64,000 bases of DNA. It comes from Margaritispora aquatica. Its lineage: Eukaryota; Ascomycota; Leotiomycetes; Helotiales; Discinellaceae. The translations under genes and the position numbers were made by a program. The stretch covers positions 1-64,000 of the forward strand of contig VJWN01000004.1 in NCBI GenBank assembly GCA_007644065.1, written 5' to 3'. Under the pieces are notes generated by a model. That model saw nothing but the letters and a program-made list of their open reading frames with translations. It ran no database searches and was not told where the DNA came from. Shown piece after piece: positions 1 through 10,169 of this stretch (position 1 is its first letter; each line of letters starts with the position of its first letter).

Positions 1-399
1 AAAGGATAGCTAAAGGGGTTACGTAATAGAGTAACCTTAGTAGGAGCATTAAAGTACGAGCGCGCTCTAGCTCTAGCGCTCTATAGTCTAGCGCTCCTAG
101 GAGAATAAAGATTCTATATAAGTAAATAGATTTTCTTAGATAAAAGCTTTATACTTAACTTTAAATAATAATTTATATTTATTAGTAATATACTTAGAAT
201 TAATACGTTTTAATCTATTATATTTTAAATCCTTATCTTTTACTTTAAAATTAATAATAAGGTCGTTATACTTTAAGTATTATTTTATAAGATATTTATT
301 TAAATATATAATACTTTTATATCTTTATAAAGTAGCTTAGTTAAGTAAAAAAGTAAAGACTTTTTTTTATTAATCCTATAACCCTACGGTTAAATAGTT
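1..399. other. AT-rich repeat flank, no gene
   Basis: This stretch is strongly AT-rich with almost no CA or TG dinucleotides, while CG and TA are retained, as expected of old RIP-mutated repeat DNA. A short GC-richer patch at about 58-105 carries repeated CTAGCGCTC-like words. I see no coding signal; it is probably the upstream part of the gypsy relic that follows. Confidence 0.5.
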
Positions 400-2421
400 A
401 GAGGAGTAGACTATAATAAAGATATCGATATAGAAGAACTAGAGCTCTAGATTATTAAGCTTAAGAAGATACTTTATATTAAATTCCTAAATACATTTTT
501 AAATAATTAAAAAAACTTAAAAGTCTTTTTATTTTAAGTAGAATTTTATATCTACTTTAATAACGGTAAATTTTTAGATAATAAAAACTATTTACTATAA
601 ACTATTTTTTATTTATACAAAAAAGCTTTTTGTTAAGTAAAATTATTTCTTTAAAATTATTTTAAAAATAAAAAAACTTTAAATAGTATAATAACGATAT
701 AAAGGATAATAAAAACCTTTAAAGAGTTTAAAAAAGAGATTTATAGAATATTTAGTAATATTAATAAAACTAAAATAATTATTAATTTATTATATAATAT
801 TAAATAAACTAAATTAGTAATTAATTACTCTATTAAATTCTAGAAATATATTAATAAAATAAAATAAAATATATAAACTTTTATAAATATATATAAAAAA
901 GAATTTAAAAAACGTATTTATATTAAACTTATAAAGAAAAAAAAAGCTAATAAATATTCTTTTATTAATTAAAATAATTATAAAAATTAACTAGGATATA
1001 TAAAAATTTACTTTGTATAAGTTAAATAATAATAAAAAACGTAAATATTAGAAACTATAATATTATAGAAAGTACTAAAAATAATAAAATAATAATTATT
1101 AGTTTAACTTTATAAAACTAGACGTTACTTAATAATATAAATAACTTTTTAAAAAAGTTATAGATAAAAAACGTACTTAAGAATTATACTTTAAGTATAG
1201 ATTATTAGATTATTAAACTAGCTTTTATTAAAAAAAATAAACTAAATAAAAAGAATATAAGTTTAAGAAAGATAAAAGATACTAGGTTAATACTACTAGA
1301 AGATAAGAGTATAATAACTAGATATCTATAAAGGAACTATATATAATAGGACGTATAATAGTTCTTTAACTAAAAACGGAGTTAGAACTCAAGAAAACTA
1401 GAATTAATATTTAGATCGAATATATAAACTAGACATTTAAAAAAATAATAACCTATATTAAAAAGTTCTTTAAAAAAACTATTCTAAGAGAAAGATATAT
1501 AAAATATATAGATAAGTTCTATAGAATAACTTAGACTAACTAGAATACTAACGAATCAGATAGATACAACTAGTAACTAGATAAGATTAAAGAGATTCTA
1601 GGAACGATACTAGAAGCCTTATATACTAATTTAGAACTTAAAAAAGATCTTCGAAAAATACTTTATAGTAAAGACTTTAACTAAAATAAAGAAATAGCTA
1701 CCCTTAATAAAATAAAAAAAGATAATAATAGACCTTTAAAAATAAAAGACTAGGAACTAGTATTAAAATATATAAATATTAAACCCTATGACTATAAATC
1801 TAAAGAAAAAAAGATCTAGAAAATTATTTTAAAAGATATATAGACCTAATAGTAGTATTATATAAAAATTAATAAAATATATATTAAAGTTATACTAGTA
1901 CTAAAAAGAGAATCTAAATAAAGATAATAGTTTTAAATAATATATTAAGATTATAAAAGAATTACGTAATAATCTATATTCGAAAACAAAGAATATTATC
2001 TTTAAAAGATATATTTCTACTAATTATTTTAGGGATTTATAAATTCTAAAAGAAAAGAAGTTTAAAAAATAGTATTTATTAAAAGAGATAATAATTTCTA
2101 GATATTAACGAATAAATAAAAAGTTTACTACTAGTAAAATATAACTTAGTTACTAAAAGACTTAGTCTTAAGAAATCTATATTAAATTAAGTTAAACGAA
2201 TATAAGTACTATATTTAAATAAATATCTTTAATAAAAAAAAATACTAAAAAGTTAAGAATATTCTAGAATTCTATAAAATTAGTATTACTAAAGGTAATA
2301 AATAATTATTCTATATTATTATAATTAATAGTTAAAAAGCTAAAGTAATAATAGATTTAGGAATTATAAAGAATTTTATATCCTTAAAAGTTATAAATAG
2401 ATTAAAACTAACTATAGAGTT
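400..2421 (+). mobile_element. Ty3/gypsy gag-protease relic, RIP-degraded and truncated
   Basis: Read rightward with stops ignored, about 510-640 resembles a fungal Ty3/gypsy Gag capsid region (VEFYIYFNNGKF, followed by KAF-x-x-VKLFL), where an expected Trp codon is now TAA. At 1187-1228 a CX2CX4HX4C zinc-knuckle spacing is kept, but all four metal ligands read Tyr. At about 2340-2400 a retropepsin-like block reads VIIDLGIIKNFIS, in place of the usual D-S/T-G-A loop. The reading breaks off at 2421, where a copia LTR begins, before any reverse transcriptase. I could not find the rest of the gypsy element on the other side of the copia copy. Family assignment rests on these motifs only; the element is certainly inactive. 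Confidence 0.7.
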
Positions 2422-2873
2422 TGTAAGCAGGGAAAAACCGTAGGTCGGGGAATAACCTGATCAGAAATAAAAGTCTAGGGTAAGGTAGATGTGAAGGCAA
2501 AATGAACTTGAATTGAACTTAGTGAACTAGAGAGCTATTCTCTCTAGTAATATAGAACTATAATAGATGCCTAAGGCAGTAACTAAACTAGCGGTGTATA
2601 ACTAAACTAGCGGTCTATATAGTGGCTTATAGCGGTGTATATAGCGGTGTATATAGTGGCATATAACGGTGTGTATAGCGGTGTATATAACGGTGTATAT
2701 AGTGGCTTATAGCGGTGTACACAGTGGCTTATACTGTCTAACTAATAGTGGGGCTAATAATCAATAATACTATAGTAGTTTTATACTAACTATAATAGGA
2801 AATAAAAACTATAGTATATAAGCTTTAAAGCTAAATATAACTATTTTAATATAATAGCTTATTTAAACCAATA
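2422..2873 (-). repeat. copia 3' LTR (left copy)
   Basis: On the plus strand it starts TGTAAGCAGGG and ends AAACCAATA, shared with the copies at 8257-8719 and 8963-9415. The terminal ATA in place of an expected ACA is a CpA-to-TpA change. This copy lacks the extra AGTGGAACTCTAGGGTAAGG segment present in the other two and has a longer internal AGCGGTGTATAT array. Confidence 0.85.
2590..2743. repeat. LTR-internal minisatellite (AGCGGTGTATAT / AGTGGCTTAT units)
   Basis: Imperfect 10-12 bp units alternate as AGCGGTGTATAT and AGTGGCTTAT. The same array is present in the LTRs at 8257 and 8963 with fewer or differently ordered units, so it varies in copy number between LTR copies. Confidence 0.8.
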
Positions 2874-2881
2874 CGCCCCCT
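2874..2881 (-). other. copia polypurine tract
   Basis: On the minus strand AGGGGGCG sits directly before the 3' LTR start (TATTGG), the usual position of the plus-strand primer tract of an LTR retroelement. Confidence 0.7.
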
Positions 2882-2982
2882 AAATAAGAACTTATATAAT
2901 AATTCTAAAATATTATAGTTTATAGCTATTTCGTATTTTTTATATATTTTATATATTAAGCTTTATTAAGCTTAAAACCTAT

Positions 2983-4745
2983 TTATTCTAGAAATATATT
3001 AAATTTATTTTTATCGAGAGCTTTAGTAAAGCCGTCAGCTTTTTGTTCTAAGGTATTAATATAGAGTAGGTCTATTAAGCCTTTCTCTATTAACTCCCTA
3101 ATATAATAGTATTTAACGTTTATATACTTAGTTCTTTCGTAGAATATAGGATTTTTCGAAAGTAATAAAGCACCGTTATTATCGGTATATAAGGGTAATA
3201 TTTTTTGTTTATAAAACCCTAGTTCTTTTAATAGGTTTTTAATAAATATAGCTTCTTTACTAGCGGCGTTTATAGCGATTAATTCCGCTTCCGTAGTCGA
3301 CTACGCTATTATAGTCTGTAATTTAGACTTCCAGGCTATAGGGCCTTCAGCTATATAGAATATATAACCCGTAGTGGATTTATAGGTCCCTATATCCCCG
3401 GCGTAATCGGCATCGCAATAGCTAGTAATATAATTACTATTTTGATTTTTATTACTATAGGTAATACTAATATTAATAGTAGTTTTTAAATATCGTATAA
3501 TCTTTATAGCTTGATTTATATACTCTTTAGAGGGATTTGAGTAGTAACGGGAAAGCTTAATAGTACTATATGCTATATCGGGTCTAGTGCCTAAGGTTAA
3601 ATATAGTAGGCTACCGATTAAGCTTTAATATAATTTTATATCGTCTTTCGAAGCTTTTTCCGTATTAGATTCTAGTTTAGTCTTAGAATCTAGAGGGGTA
3701 TATATAGGTAAAGAGTTTTTAAGATTAAATTTCTCTATAATTTTTTCTATATATTTACTTTGGCTTAAAACTATAGTACTATTATCGATATTATAATCGA
3801 TTTCGATACCGAGATAATCCTTAATAAGACCTAATTCCTTAATTTTAAAGTATTGTTTTATATCGTTAATAAACGATTTTATAGTATCCTTATTAGGACC
3901 TATAATAGCTAGGTCGTCTACGTATAGACAAATAATTATTTCTAGCTTTTTATTTATAAAAATACAAGGCTCTAGTTTTAAAGCCGTAAAGCCTAGCTTA
4001 TTAACTAGTATACTAGATAAGGTATTATACCAAATTCTAGCTGATTGTTTTAGCCCGTATAGTGCTTTATTAAGCTTAAGTAATATTTCGGTATTATTAC
4101 TTTTAATTAATCCTAAACTAACTAATAAATTAATTAAGCTAGTAGGAGGTTCTAGGTATATAGACGTATCTATATCCCCTTAAGTAAAGGCGGAAATCAT
4201 ATCTATTTTATATATATAGTATTTATTTAATACGCTAATAGCGAATACTAGTTTCCAAGCTATTTGTTTTACTACGTTAGCGAAAGACTCTATATAGTCT
4301 ATACCGTATCGTTGTTCGAAGCCTTTAGCGACGAATCTAGCTTTAAATTCGATAGTGTTATTTTCTAATATATTTTTAGCTTTATAAACCCATCTAGTTT
4401 TAATAGGTTTATTATAGTAATAAGAGTCGGATTTTAAATCAGATTTATTTATAATATCGAAAGTATTACTTTCTAATAGAGATTCTAATTCCTTAATTTG
4501 GCTTTTAATCCAATTGTCCTTATATATATATTAATTATAGGCCTCTTTATCGTTTTTAGGATCTTTAATAGTATTAAGAGGTTTTTCGATTTTTAAATCG
4601 ATTTTATTTAAATCGATATTTATATTATCGATTAATATAGTTTGGTCTAAAAAAGACCTAGTACTAGTAGTAGTATTATAACTAATAGTATCGAAAACGT
4701 CGGGTTCCTCCTCTATTAAGGATTCTATATACGCTTAGCTCGCTA
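2983..4745 (-). pseudogene. copia reverse transcriptase and RNase H region
   Basis: The minus strand reads through typical copia RT blocks: a KARFVAKGF block near 4330, a GLKQSARIWY-like block near 4050, YVDD near 3910 (catalytic Asp pair kept), DYLGIEI near 3800, and RNase H blocks ADYAGD near 3400 and STTEAEL near 3290, ending at a stop near 2983. In-frame stops at 4180-4182, 3625-3627 and 3301-3303 fall where copia elements usually have Gln, so CAA/CAG-to-TAA/TAG explains them. Most of the remaining frame is open, which suggests moderate rather than extreme RIP. Confidence 0.85.
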
Positions 4746-5089
4746 GTAAATAGTTTGCTTTTTTATCCTTAGTTTCCTTATAATTTATAGGGGTTTTTTC
4801 CCTTAAATTCCTATTTGGAATTGACGGTTTTATAGTAGGTTTCTTACTATTACTACTATTATTTTGAGTAGTGTTTTGAGTAATCTTTTGGAAGGTTTTA
4901 TTAATAGTATTACTACTAGTAGTAAGAATATCTTCGGAATTAATATCGTTTTCGTCGATTTCTTCGATTTCGGTAATTCGGTTATTATCCGAAATAGAGA
5001 TATTATAATCATTACTTTCGATAATAGTAGTATTTTCGAAAATAGGATTTATATCTATAATATTATCGTAGTCTTATTCAATAATAGTA

Positions 5090-6040
5090 TATTTTTCGTT
5101 ATATATTAATTCTTCTTTAATTACTATATCCCTAGTACTTAAGACCTTTTTTGTACTAGGTATATATATTAAGAAATTATTAGAAGATTCGTATCCTATA
5201 AAAATTCCTTTACTAGCTTTATCGGCTAATTTATTTTGATTATTTTTATATTTATAATAATTAGAGTTACGAATATAGGCTAAAGAGCCTAAAACTCTAA
5301 AATAATCTATAGTAGGTTTATTGTCCGTAAGCTTAAAATACGGAGTAGTATTTATACTACTATTATAGGTACGATTTTTAACGTGAATTATAGCCTTAGT
5401 AATTATAGGCCAAAGGAAAATAGGTATATTTTTCTCTTTTATTATAGATATTAATCGTTCGATAATATATCTATTTAGTCGCTCGGCTATACCGTTTTAG
5501 GCAGGTGTATCGGGGCTAGTAAAATCGGCTATAATTCCTTTATTTTTAAAAAAGGTAATTAATTTACTAGACTTAAACTCCTTAGCGTTATCGAAGTAAA
5601 AAGCTTTTATAGAAGTATTAAATTAATTTTTAATTAAGTTATAGAACTCGATAATTATATCGTAAGCGTCTGATTTTAACTTAATATTATATACCTAAAC
5701 AACTCTAGTATTCCGGTCTATAAACGTAATAAAATAACGTTCTCCTTTTATACCTATTGTCTTAAATGGACCGGCTATATCAGAGTCGAAATATACTAGT
5801 TTTTCGGTAGGGCTTAATAGTGGTTTATAACTCACTATTTCGTGAAATTTCCCAAATTGGCAAGCGTCGTAATTATTTAATTCTTCGCTTTTAATAGTAC
5901 TAGTAGTACTAGTATTTTTATTATTTAAGCTATTAGAGCTTAATTGTAGACTTTTAATTAAATAGTCTTTATTTAGATGATTTAGCCTTTTATGGATTAA
6001 ATCAAGGCTATTATTACTAGTAGTAGTATTATTAGCTACT
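5090..6040 (-). pseudogene. copia integrase region
   Basis: An HHCC-type zinc finger is recognisable (HKRLNHLN, then YDACQFGKF near 5850), but its first Cys is now Tyr. The catalytic core shows an FDSD-like Asp region, DNAKEFKS near 5590, and a PA-stop-NGIAERLNR block near 5490. Stops at 5695-5697 and 5497-5499 replace expected Gln codons. It lies between protease and RT, as in all copia elements. Confidence 0.85.
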
Positions 6041-6159
6041 ATAGTATTTAATTGGATTTTAACGTTTATATAATAGGCGTTATTAATCCAATTCGAAACG
6101 ATATTAAGGTTAGCCTTACTATGGCTTAATATAGCCTTATCGTTTTTAAAGGTAATTTC

Positions 6160-6447
6160 CTAACCTTTATTCGTAAGCTCTTTACTACTAATTAAGGTAG
6201 TTTTAATAGAGGGTACGTAATTAACTTTCGTAATTAATAATTCTCGGTTATTTATTAATACCGGAATATCGCCAGTTCCTTCGATTTTAAGCTTTTCCCC
6301 GTTTGCTACTACTAATACTCTACTATTATTACTAGGTTTATAATTTAATAGCCAGTTTTTATTAGGAGTATAGTGCTCACTAGCGCCGGAGTCTAATAGT
6401 AATTTACTACTAGTAGTAGTATTTATAGTACTAGTAAAGGCTGACAT
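6160..6447 (-). pseudogene. copia protease region
   Basis: A 95-codon open stretch beginning at an ATG contains LLLDSGASEH, the catalytic motif of a copia aspartic protease, followed by the usual VANGEKL and VNYVPSIKTTLIS segments. It ends at a TAA (6160-6162) where the polyprotein would be expected to continue, another CAA-to-TAA type change. Confidence 0.85.
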
Positions 6448-6479
6448 TACGACCCTAGGGCTTTCTTTTTTAGGGTTAT

Positions 6480-7344
6480 TTTTATTTGAATTATTTAAGT
6501 TATTCGAATTTTTATTTTTATTCGAATTAGTACTATTATTAGTACTATTTTTCTTTAATTCAGGATATTTAATAAAACACTGATTATTTAAATGCCCACT
6601 TTTATTACAAAAGTTACAGTGTTTTTTAATATTAGTCTTCGATTTATAGGACTTAGTATAAGCCTTATTCCCTTCTAAATCAGTAGACTTAATACGGCTT
6701 TCTTCAGATATAATTTCAGCTATTAAACGATTTAAATCGATATTATCGATATTTTTACCTAGTTCTTCGTATTTACGACTTATAAACGAGTCGAAGCTAT
6801 TTGGTAATCCTTTAAATAGTAACCAAGAGACTATACTATTAGGTATAGGGGCTTTTAACTCTTTTAAATAATAATAACTAGATTAGATATTACTAGTATA
6901 TTCGTCTATAGTAGAGTAATTACTATAGTTATTATCGATAAGTTTATTAATATATCGACTAATAACTTCGAAATTAGACTCTCCGAAAGTATTCTTTATA
7001 GCGTTATATAGTTTTCGAGCTGTATTATATTCTTTAAACCTATCTATAATATCTATAGATATAATAGTTTTAAGAGCTCCTAAGGCTTTACGGGAATTAC
7101 GCTCGTATTCACTTGATTTTTCGTAATATTTTACGGCTAATTCTTCGGTTCTAGGTTCTTCTTCTTTTTCACCTTTTGAATTAGTTCCTATTTCGTAATA
7201 TAGCCCTTTTTGAGGAGCTAATTCGGAACCGTCTATATACGGCATATAACTGTTTATTTCCAAAAAGAGGTTGGCGTTAGAAAGCCATTCTATATAATTA
7301 GAACGACCAACTAGCTGTTCCCCTCTAAAGCTATTAAAAGCCAT
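6480..7344 (-). pseudogene. copia gag region with CCHC knuckle
   Basis: The ATG at 7344 opens a 153-codon stretch that matches copia Gag (YIEWLSNANLFL near the start). A stop at 6883 interrupts it. In the continuation an intact CX2CX4HX4C knuckle (CNFCNKSGHLNNQC) lies near 6570-6630, and an Asn-rich linker runs into the protease. Unlike the gypsy relic next door, this knuckle still has its ligands. Confidence 0.82.
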
Positions 7345-8245
7345 TTTATATACTTACGTATAAAAGTATAAAAGGTATAAAAAGTATAAAAATACTAATT
7401 TTAACCTAAATACCACTGATATACTAAAAGTATAAAAAATATAAGAAGTATAAAAGTATAAAAACTCCTCGGGAAAACTATTATAGTTCCGTTGGATATA
7501 TAGCTTTTAAAATACTAATTATAGTATATTTTCGTAAAAACGTAAATTTACGTTATTACTATACTATAGTATTTATACGAAGATTTGGTTTTCTATCGTA
7601 AAGTAATACTATAGGTTTTAAGGTATAATTACGGATATATAATATCTTCGTAAAAAACGATATAACCCCTTAATAATATACCGTATAAATACAGTAATAA
7701 AAAGGTGTATTTATAGACTCGCCGGTCTATATACTAGAGTGTTTCTCGAGAGGATACTAGCTCTAGTTTATCCTAGGAATCGTATATAAGGCAAATTAAT
7801 CGCTATAGAGCGTATATAATTTCCGAATATAGCCTAGTTTTAGACTTTAAACGCCACACCTTTGATTGCAAACTAGTCTCCTTATAGAAGGGGAGTCTAG
7901 CGAATAGAAGTACGGGCCTCCTAGTATACGGAAATGCTTATAATACCTACTATGGGTCGCGTATCGCTTCTTATAAACTCCAGAGCCAATAGATTATTCA
8001 CTTTCTATTGGTTGGCCGTAGGGACTTTTGGATCAATTAAGGTTTATAGTCTCCTATTAAATACCGAAAAAATCAGTTAAATAGGTAAGGGGGTTACTTA
8101 AATAAGCTATTTCGAAATAATAGCCTATTAATTCTCTCTTTTCGTAGGAGTAGGACGGAAGTTCAGGTGTTCGGATACGTAATAAGGTAATTCCGTAGCT
8201 TCTGATTGGTTGAAAAATAGCGCTAGACCGTAATTGGTCCAGAGA
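7345..8245 (-). other. copia leader (5' untranslated region)
   Basis: Between primer site and gag start lies about 900 bp without an open frame. At 7360-7465 it holds GTATAAAA-type repeats resembling the 9-bp array at 9461-9577. The part from about 7700 to 8245 is richer in GC and CA than the rest of the repeat block and looks less mutated. At 8086-8114 the plus strand carries a G5 tract and TTAAATAAGCTATT, resembling the element's own PPT/LTR edge in the opposite orientation. Confidence 0.6.
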
Positions 8246-8256
8246 GGCTCATAACC
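8246..8256 (-). other. copia primer-binding site, half-tRNA type
   Basis: Directly inside the 5' LTR the minus strand reads GGTTATGAGCC. This is complementary to GGCTCATAACC, the anticodon stem-loop of initiator tRNA-Met (CAU anticodon), not to a tRNA 3' CCA end. Copia of Drosophila is known to prime from such a cleaved 5' half of tRNA-iMet; the same is inferred here. Confidence 0.75.
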
Positions 8257-8719
8257 TGTAAGCAGGGAAAAACCGTAGGTCAGGGAATGACCTGATCAGA
8301 AACAAAAGTCTAGGGTAAGCTAGATGTGAAGTGGAACTCTAGGGTAAGGTAGATGTGAAAGTCTAGGGTAAGGTAGATGTGAAGGCAAAATGAACTTTAA
8401 TTTTTTAACTTAGTGAACTAGAGAGCTATTCTCTCTAGCTATATAGAACTATACTAAATGCCTAAGGTAGTAACTAAACTAGCGGTGTATAACTAAACTA
8501 GCGGTGTATATAGTGGCTTATAGCGGTGTATATAGCGGTGTATATAGTGGCTTATAGCGGTGTACACGGTGGCTTATACTATCTAACTAATAGTGGGGCT
8601 AATAATCAATAATACTATAGTAGTTTTATACTAACTATAATAAGAAAATAAAAACTATAGTATATAAGCTTTAAAGCTAAATATAACTATTTTAATATAA
8701 TGGCTTATTTAAACCAATA
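8257..8719 (-). repeat. copia 5' LTR (right copy)
   Basis: Same boundaries as the left LTR (TGTAAGCAGGG to AAACCAATA on plus). It carries a partial triplication of TCTAGGGTAAGGTAGATGTG at 8310-8380, and a shorter AGCGGTGTATAT array than the left copy. Confidence 0.85.
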
Positions 8720-8962
8720 ATTTTTATATATACTAAAGTAAAATAAAAACTATAATGTTATAAATAAAAAGTATAATAATAAATAAGATTTTTTAAAAAT
8801 TTTAAAAATTTTATATTTTAAATATATATATATAATAAAGTTTAAAAAAAAAGAGTTAGAATTTAAATTATAAAGATTAGATTATAATTTATAAAAGATT
8901 ATATAATTATTTAAATTAAATTCTCTTAAAAACTATTTATTTCTCTTTAGAATTAATCTCTT
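8720..8962. other. AT-rich spacer between LTRs
   Basis: About 240 bp of extremely AT-rich sequence between the 5' LTR and the solo LTR. No motif is recognisable; it may be older RIP-mutated repeat into which both LTRs inserted. Confidence 0.5.
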
Positions 8963-9415
8963 TGTATAAGTAAGGAAAAACCGTAGGTCAGGGAATGACC
9001 TGATCAGAAACAAAAGTCTAGGGTAAGCTAGATGTGAAGTGGAACTCTAGGGTAAGGTAGATGTGAAGGCAAAAAAATGAACTTGAATTGAACTTGATAA
9101 ACTAGAGAGCTATTCTCTCTAGCTATATAGAACTATACTAAATGCCTAAGGCAGTAACTAAACTAGCGGTGTATAACTAAACTAGCGGTCTATATAGTGG
9201 CTTATAGCGGTGTATATAGCGGTGTATATAGCGGTGTATATAGTGGCTTATAGCGGTGTATACGGTGGCTTATACTGTCTAACTAATAGTGGGGCTAATA
9301 ATCAATAATACTATAGTAGTTTTATACTAACTATAATAGGAAAATAAAAACTATAGTATATAAGCTTTAAAGCTAAATATAACTATTTTATTATAATAGC
9401 TTATTTAAACCAATA
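8963..9415 (-). repeat. solo LTR of the same copia family
   Basis: It is nearly the same as the 8257-8719 LTR through most of its length, including the shared duplicated AGTGGAACTCTAGGG segment, and ends AAACCAATA. The first bases are altered (TGTATAAGTAAGG instead of TGTAAGCAGGG). No internal domain is attached, so it is a solo LTR or a truncated end. The flanks ctctt and acttt do not match as a target-site duplication. Confidence 0.8.
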
Positions 9416-9460
9416 ACTTTATATAATTAAAACGACTAATTAGTTATTCCTTTTTAAAGC

Positions 9461-9577
9461 TATAAAAAGTATAAAAAGTATAAAAAGTATAAAAAGTATA
9501 AAAAGTATAAAAAGTATAAAAAGTATAAAAAGTATAAAAAGTATAAAAAGTATAAAAAGTATAAAAAGTATAAAAAT
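9461..9577. repeat. 9-bp tandem array (TATAAAAAG), about 13 copies
   Basis: Perfect head-to-tail copies of TATAAAAAG run for about 117 bp just right of the solo LTR. Its near-perfect state contrasts with the degraded surroundings. Related but imperfect units occur in the copia leader at 7360-7465. Confidence 0.9.
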
Positions 9578-9594
9578 ATATAACGTGCTTTACC

Positions 9595-9793
9595 ACCGAG
9601 TCGGACATACAGCACATTATTTCTATTTTAACATCTTATAGGTATTAAGTTATAGTTATATATTATTATAGAAAATAGCTCTACATTTTATTAAAGTTTA
9701 ATATAAGTTCTTTTACCTTTATATCTACCTTTCCCTACCTATATTTTCGTTTCCGATCAGGTCGTATCCCGACATACAATTATTCCTTACCAA
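9595..9793 (+). repeat. Degraded inverted LTR related to the copia LTRs
   Basis: The plus strand here matches the reverse complement of the other LTRs in order: GAAAATAGCTCTA (LTR: GAGAATAGCTCTC), then AAGTTCTTTTACCTTTATATC (motif followed by TACC), then TTTCCGATCAGGTCGTATCC (LTR: TTTCTGATCAGGTCATTCC), ending near TTCCTTACCAACA. Divergence is much greater than between the other three copies. The inner boundary at about 9595 is approximate. Confidence 0.65.
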
Positions 9794-10169
9794 CAATAAT
9801 CAAGTACATTTTTGTATAAGATATCAGATTCTTCAATTGACTTAAAGTATAAAGGGTATTATTAAACCAACCGCTACTTACAATATTATAGAAGTATAGA
9901 GTAATAATATAATAAAAGTCCAATCTTTAAATAAATATATAATATATCTTTACAATATTAAGCTATAAGTATAAAAATACTCCAACCTTCGTACGTGAAT
10001 AAAGATGGTTTGAATCTTGAATAGATGGTTTTCGGGTTTCATTTCGGTTGTCTATGATGTCATTCTTCAAACGAGCATCGACTCGAATTACCCGGACTTG
10101 ACATGCTACTTCGACTTGCTTTCAAATATGTCAATCTTATAGCTATTGTTTGGCTTCGCTTTGAAATTT
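9794..10169. other. Transition from repeat block to gene space
   Basis: AT-rich sequence continues to about 9990 and then changes within a few tens of bases to ordinary composition containing CA and TG dinucleotides. The last 180 bp is presumably the promoter and leader of the hydrolase gene that follows. Confidence 0.5.

Larger units (their letters stand above)
2422..8719 (-). mobile_element. Ty1/copia LTR retrotransposon, RIP-inactivated
   Basis: An LTR element about 6.3 kb long with its coding strand on minus. In element order: 5' LTR (8257-8719), primer-binding site (8246-8256), leader (7345-8245), gag with CCHC knuckle, protease (DSGA), integrase, reverse transcriptase (YVDD near 3910), RNase H (end near 2983), polypurine tract AGGGGGCG (2874-2881) and 3' LTR (2422-2873). 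Integrase before RT is the copia order. Stops occur at several conserved Gln positions, so it cannot encode a working polyprotein. The bases flanking the two LTRs (gagtt left, atttt right) do not form a target-site duplication. Confidence 0.88.

Noticed and set aside
2590..2743. CRISPR-like repeat array
   Set aside because: The short AGCGGTGTATAT units are contiguous, have no spacers and lie in a retrotransposon LTR of a eukaryote.
10146..10169. Start of the NAPE-PLD-like gene at 10146
   Set aside because: The codon there is TTG; the first ATG in frame is at 10170.
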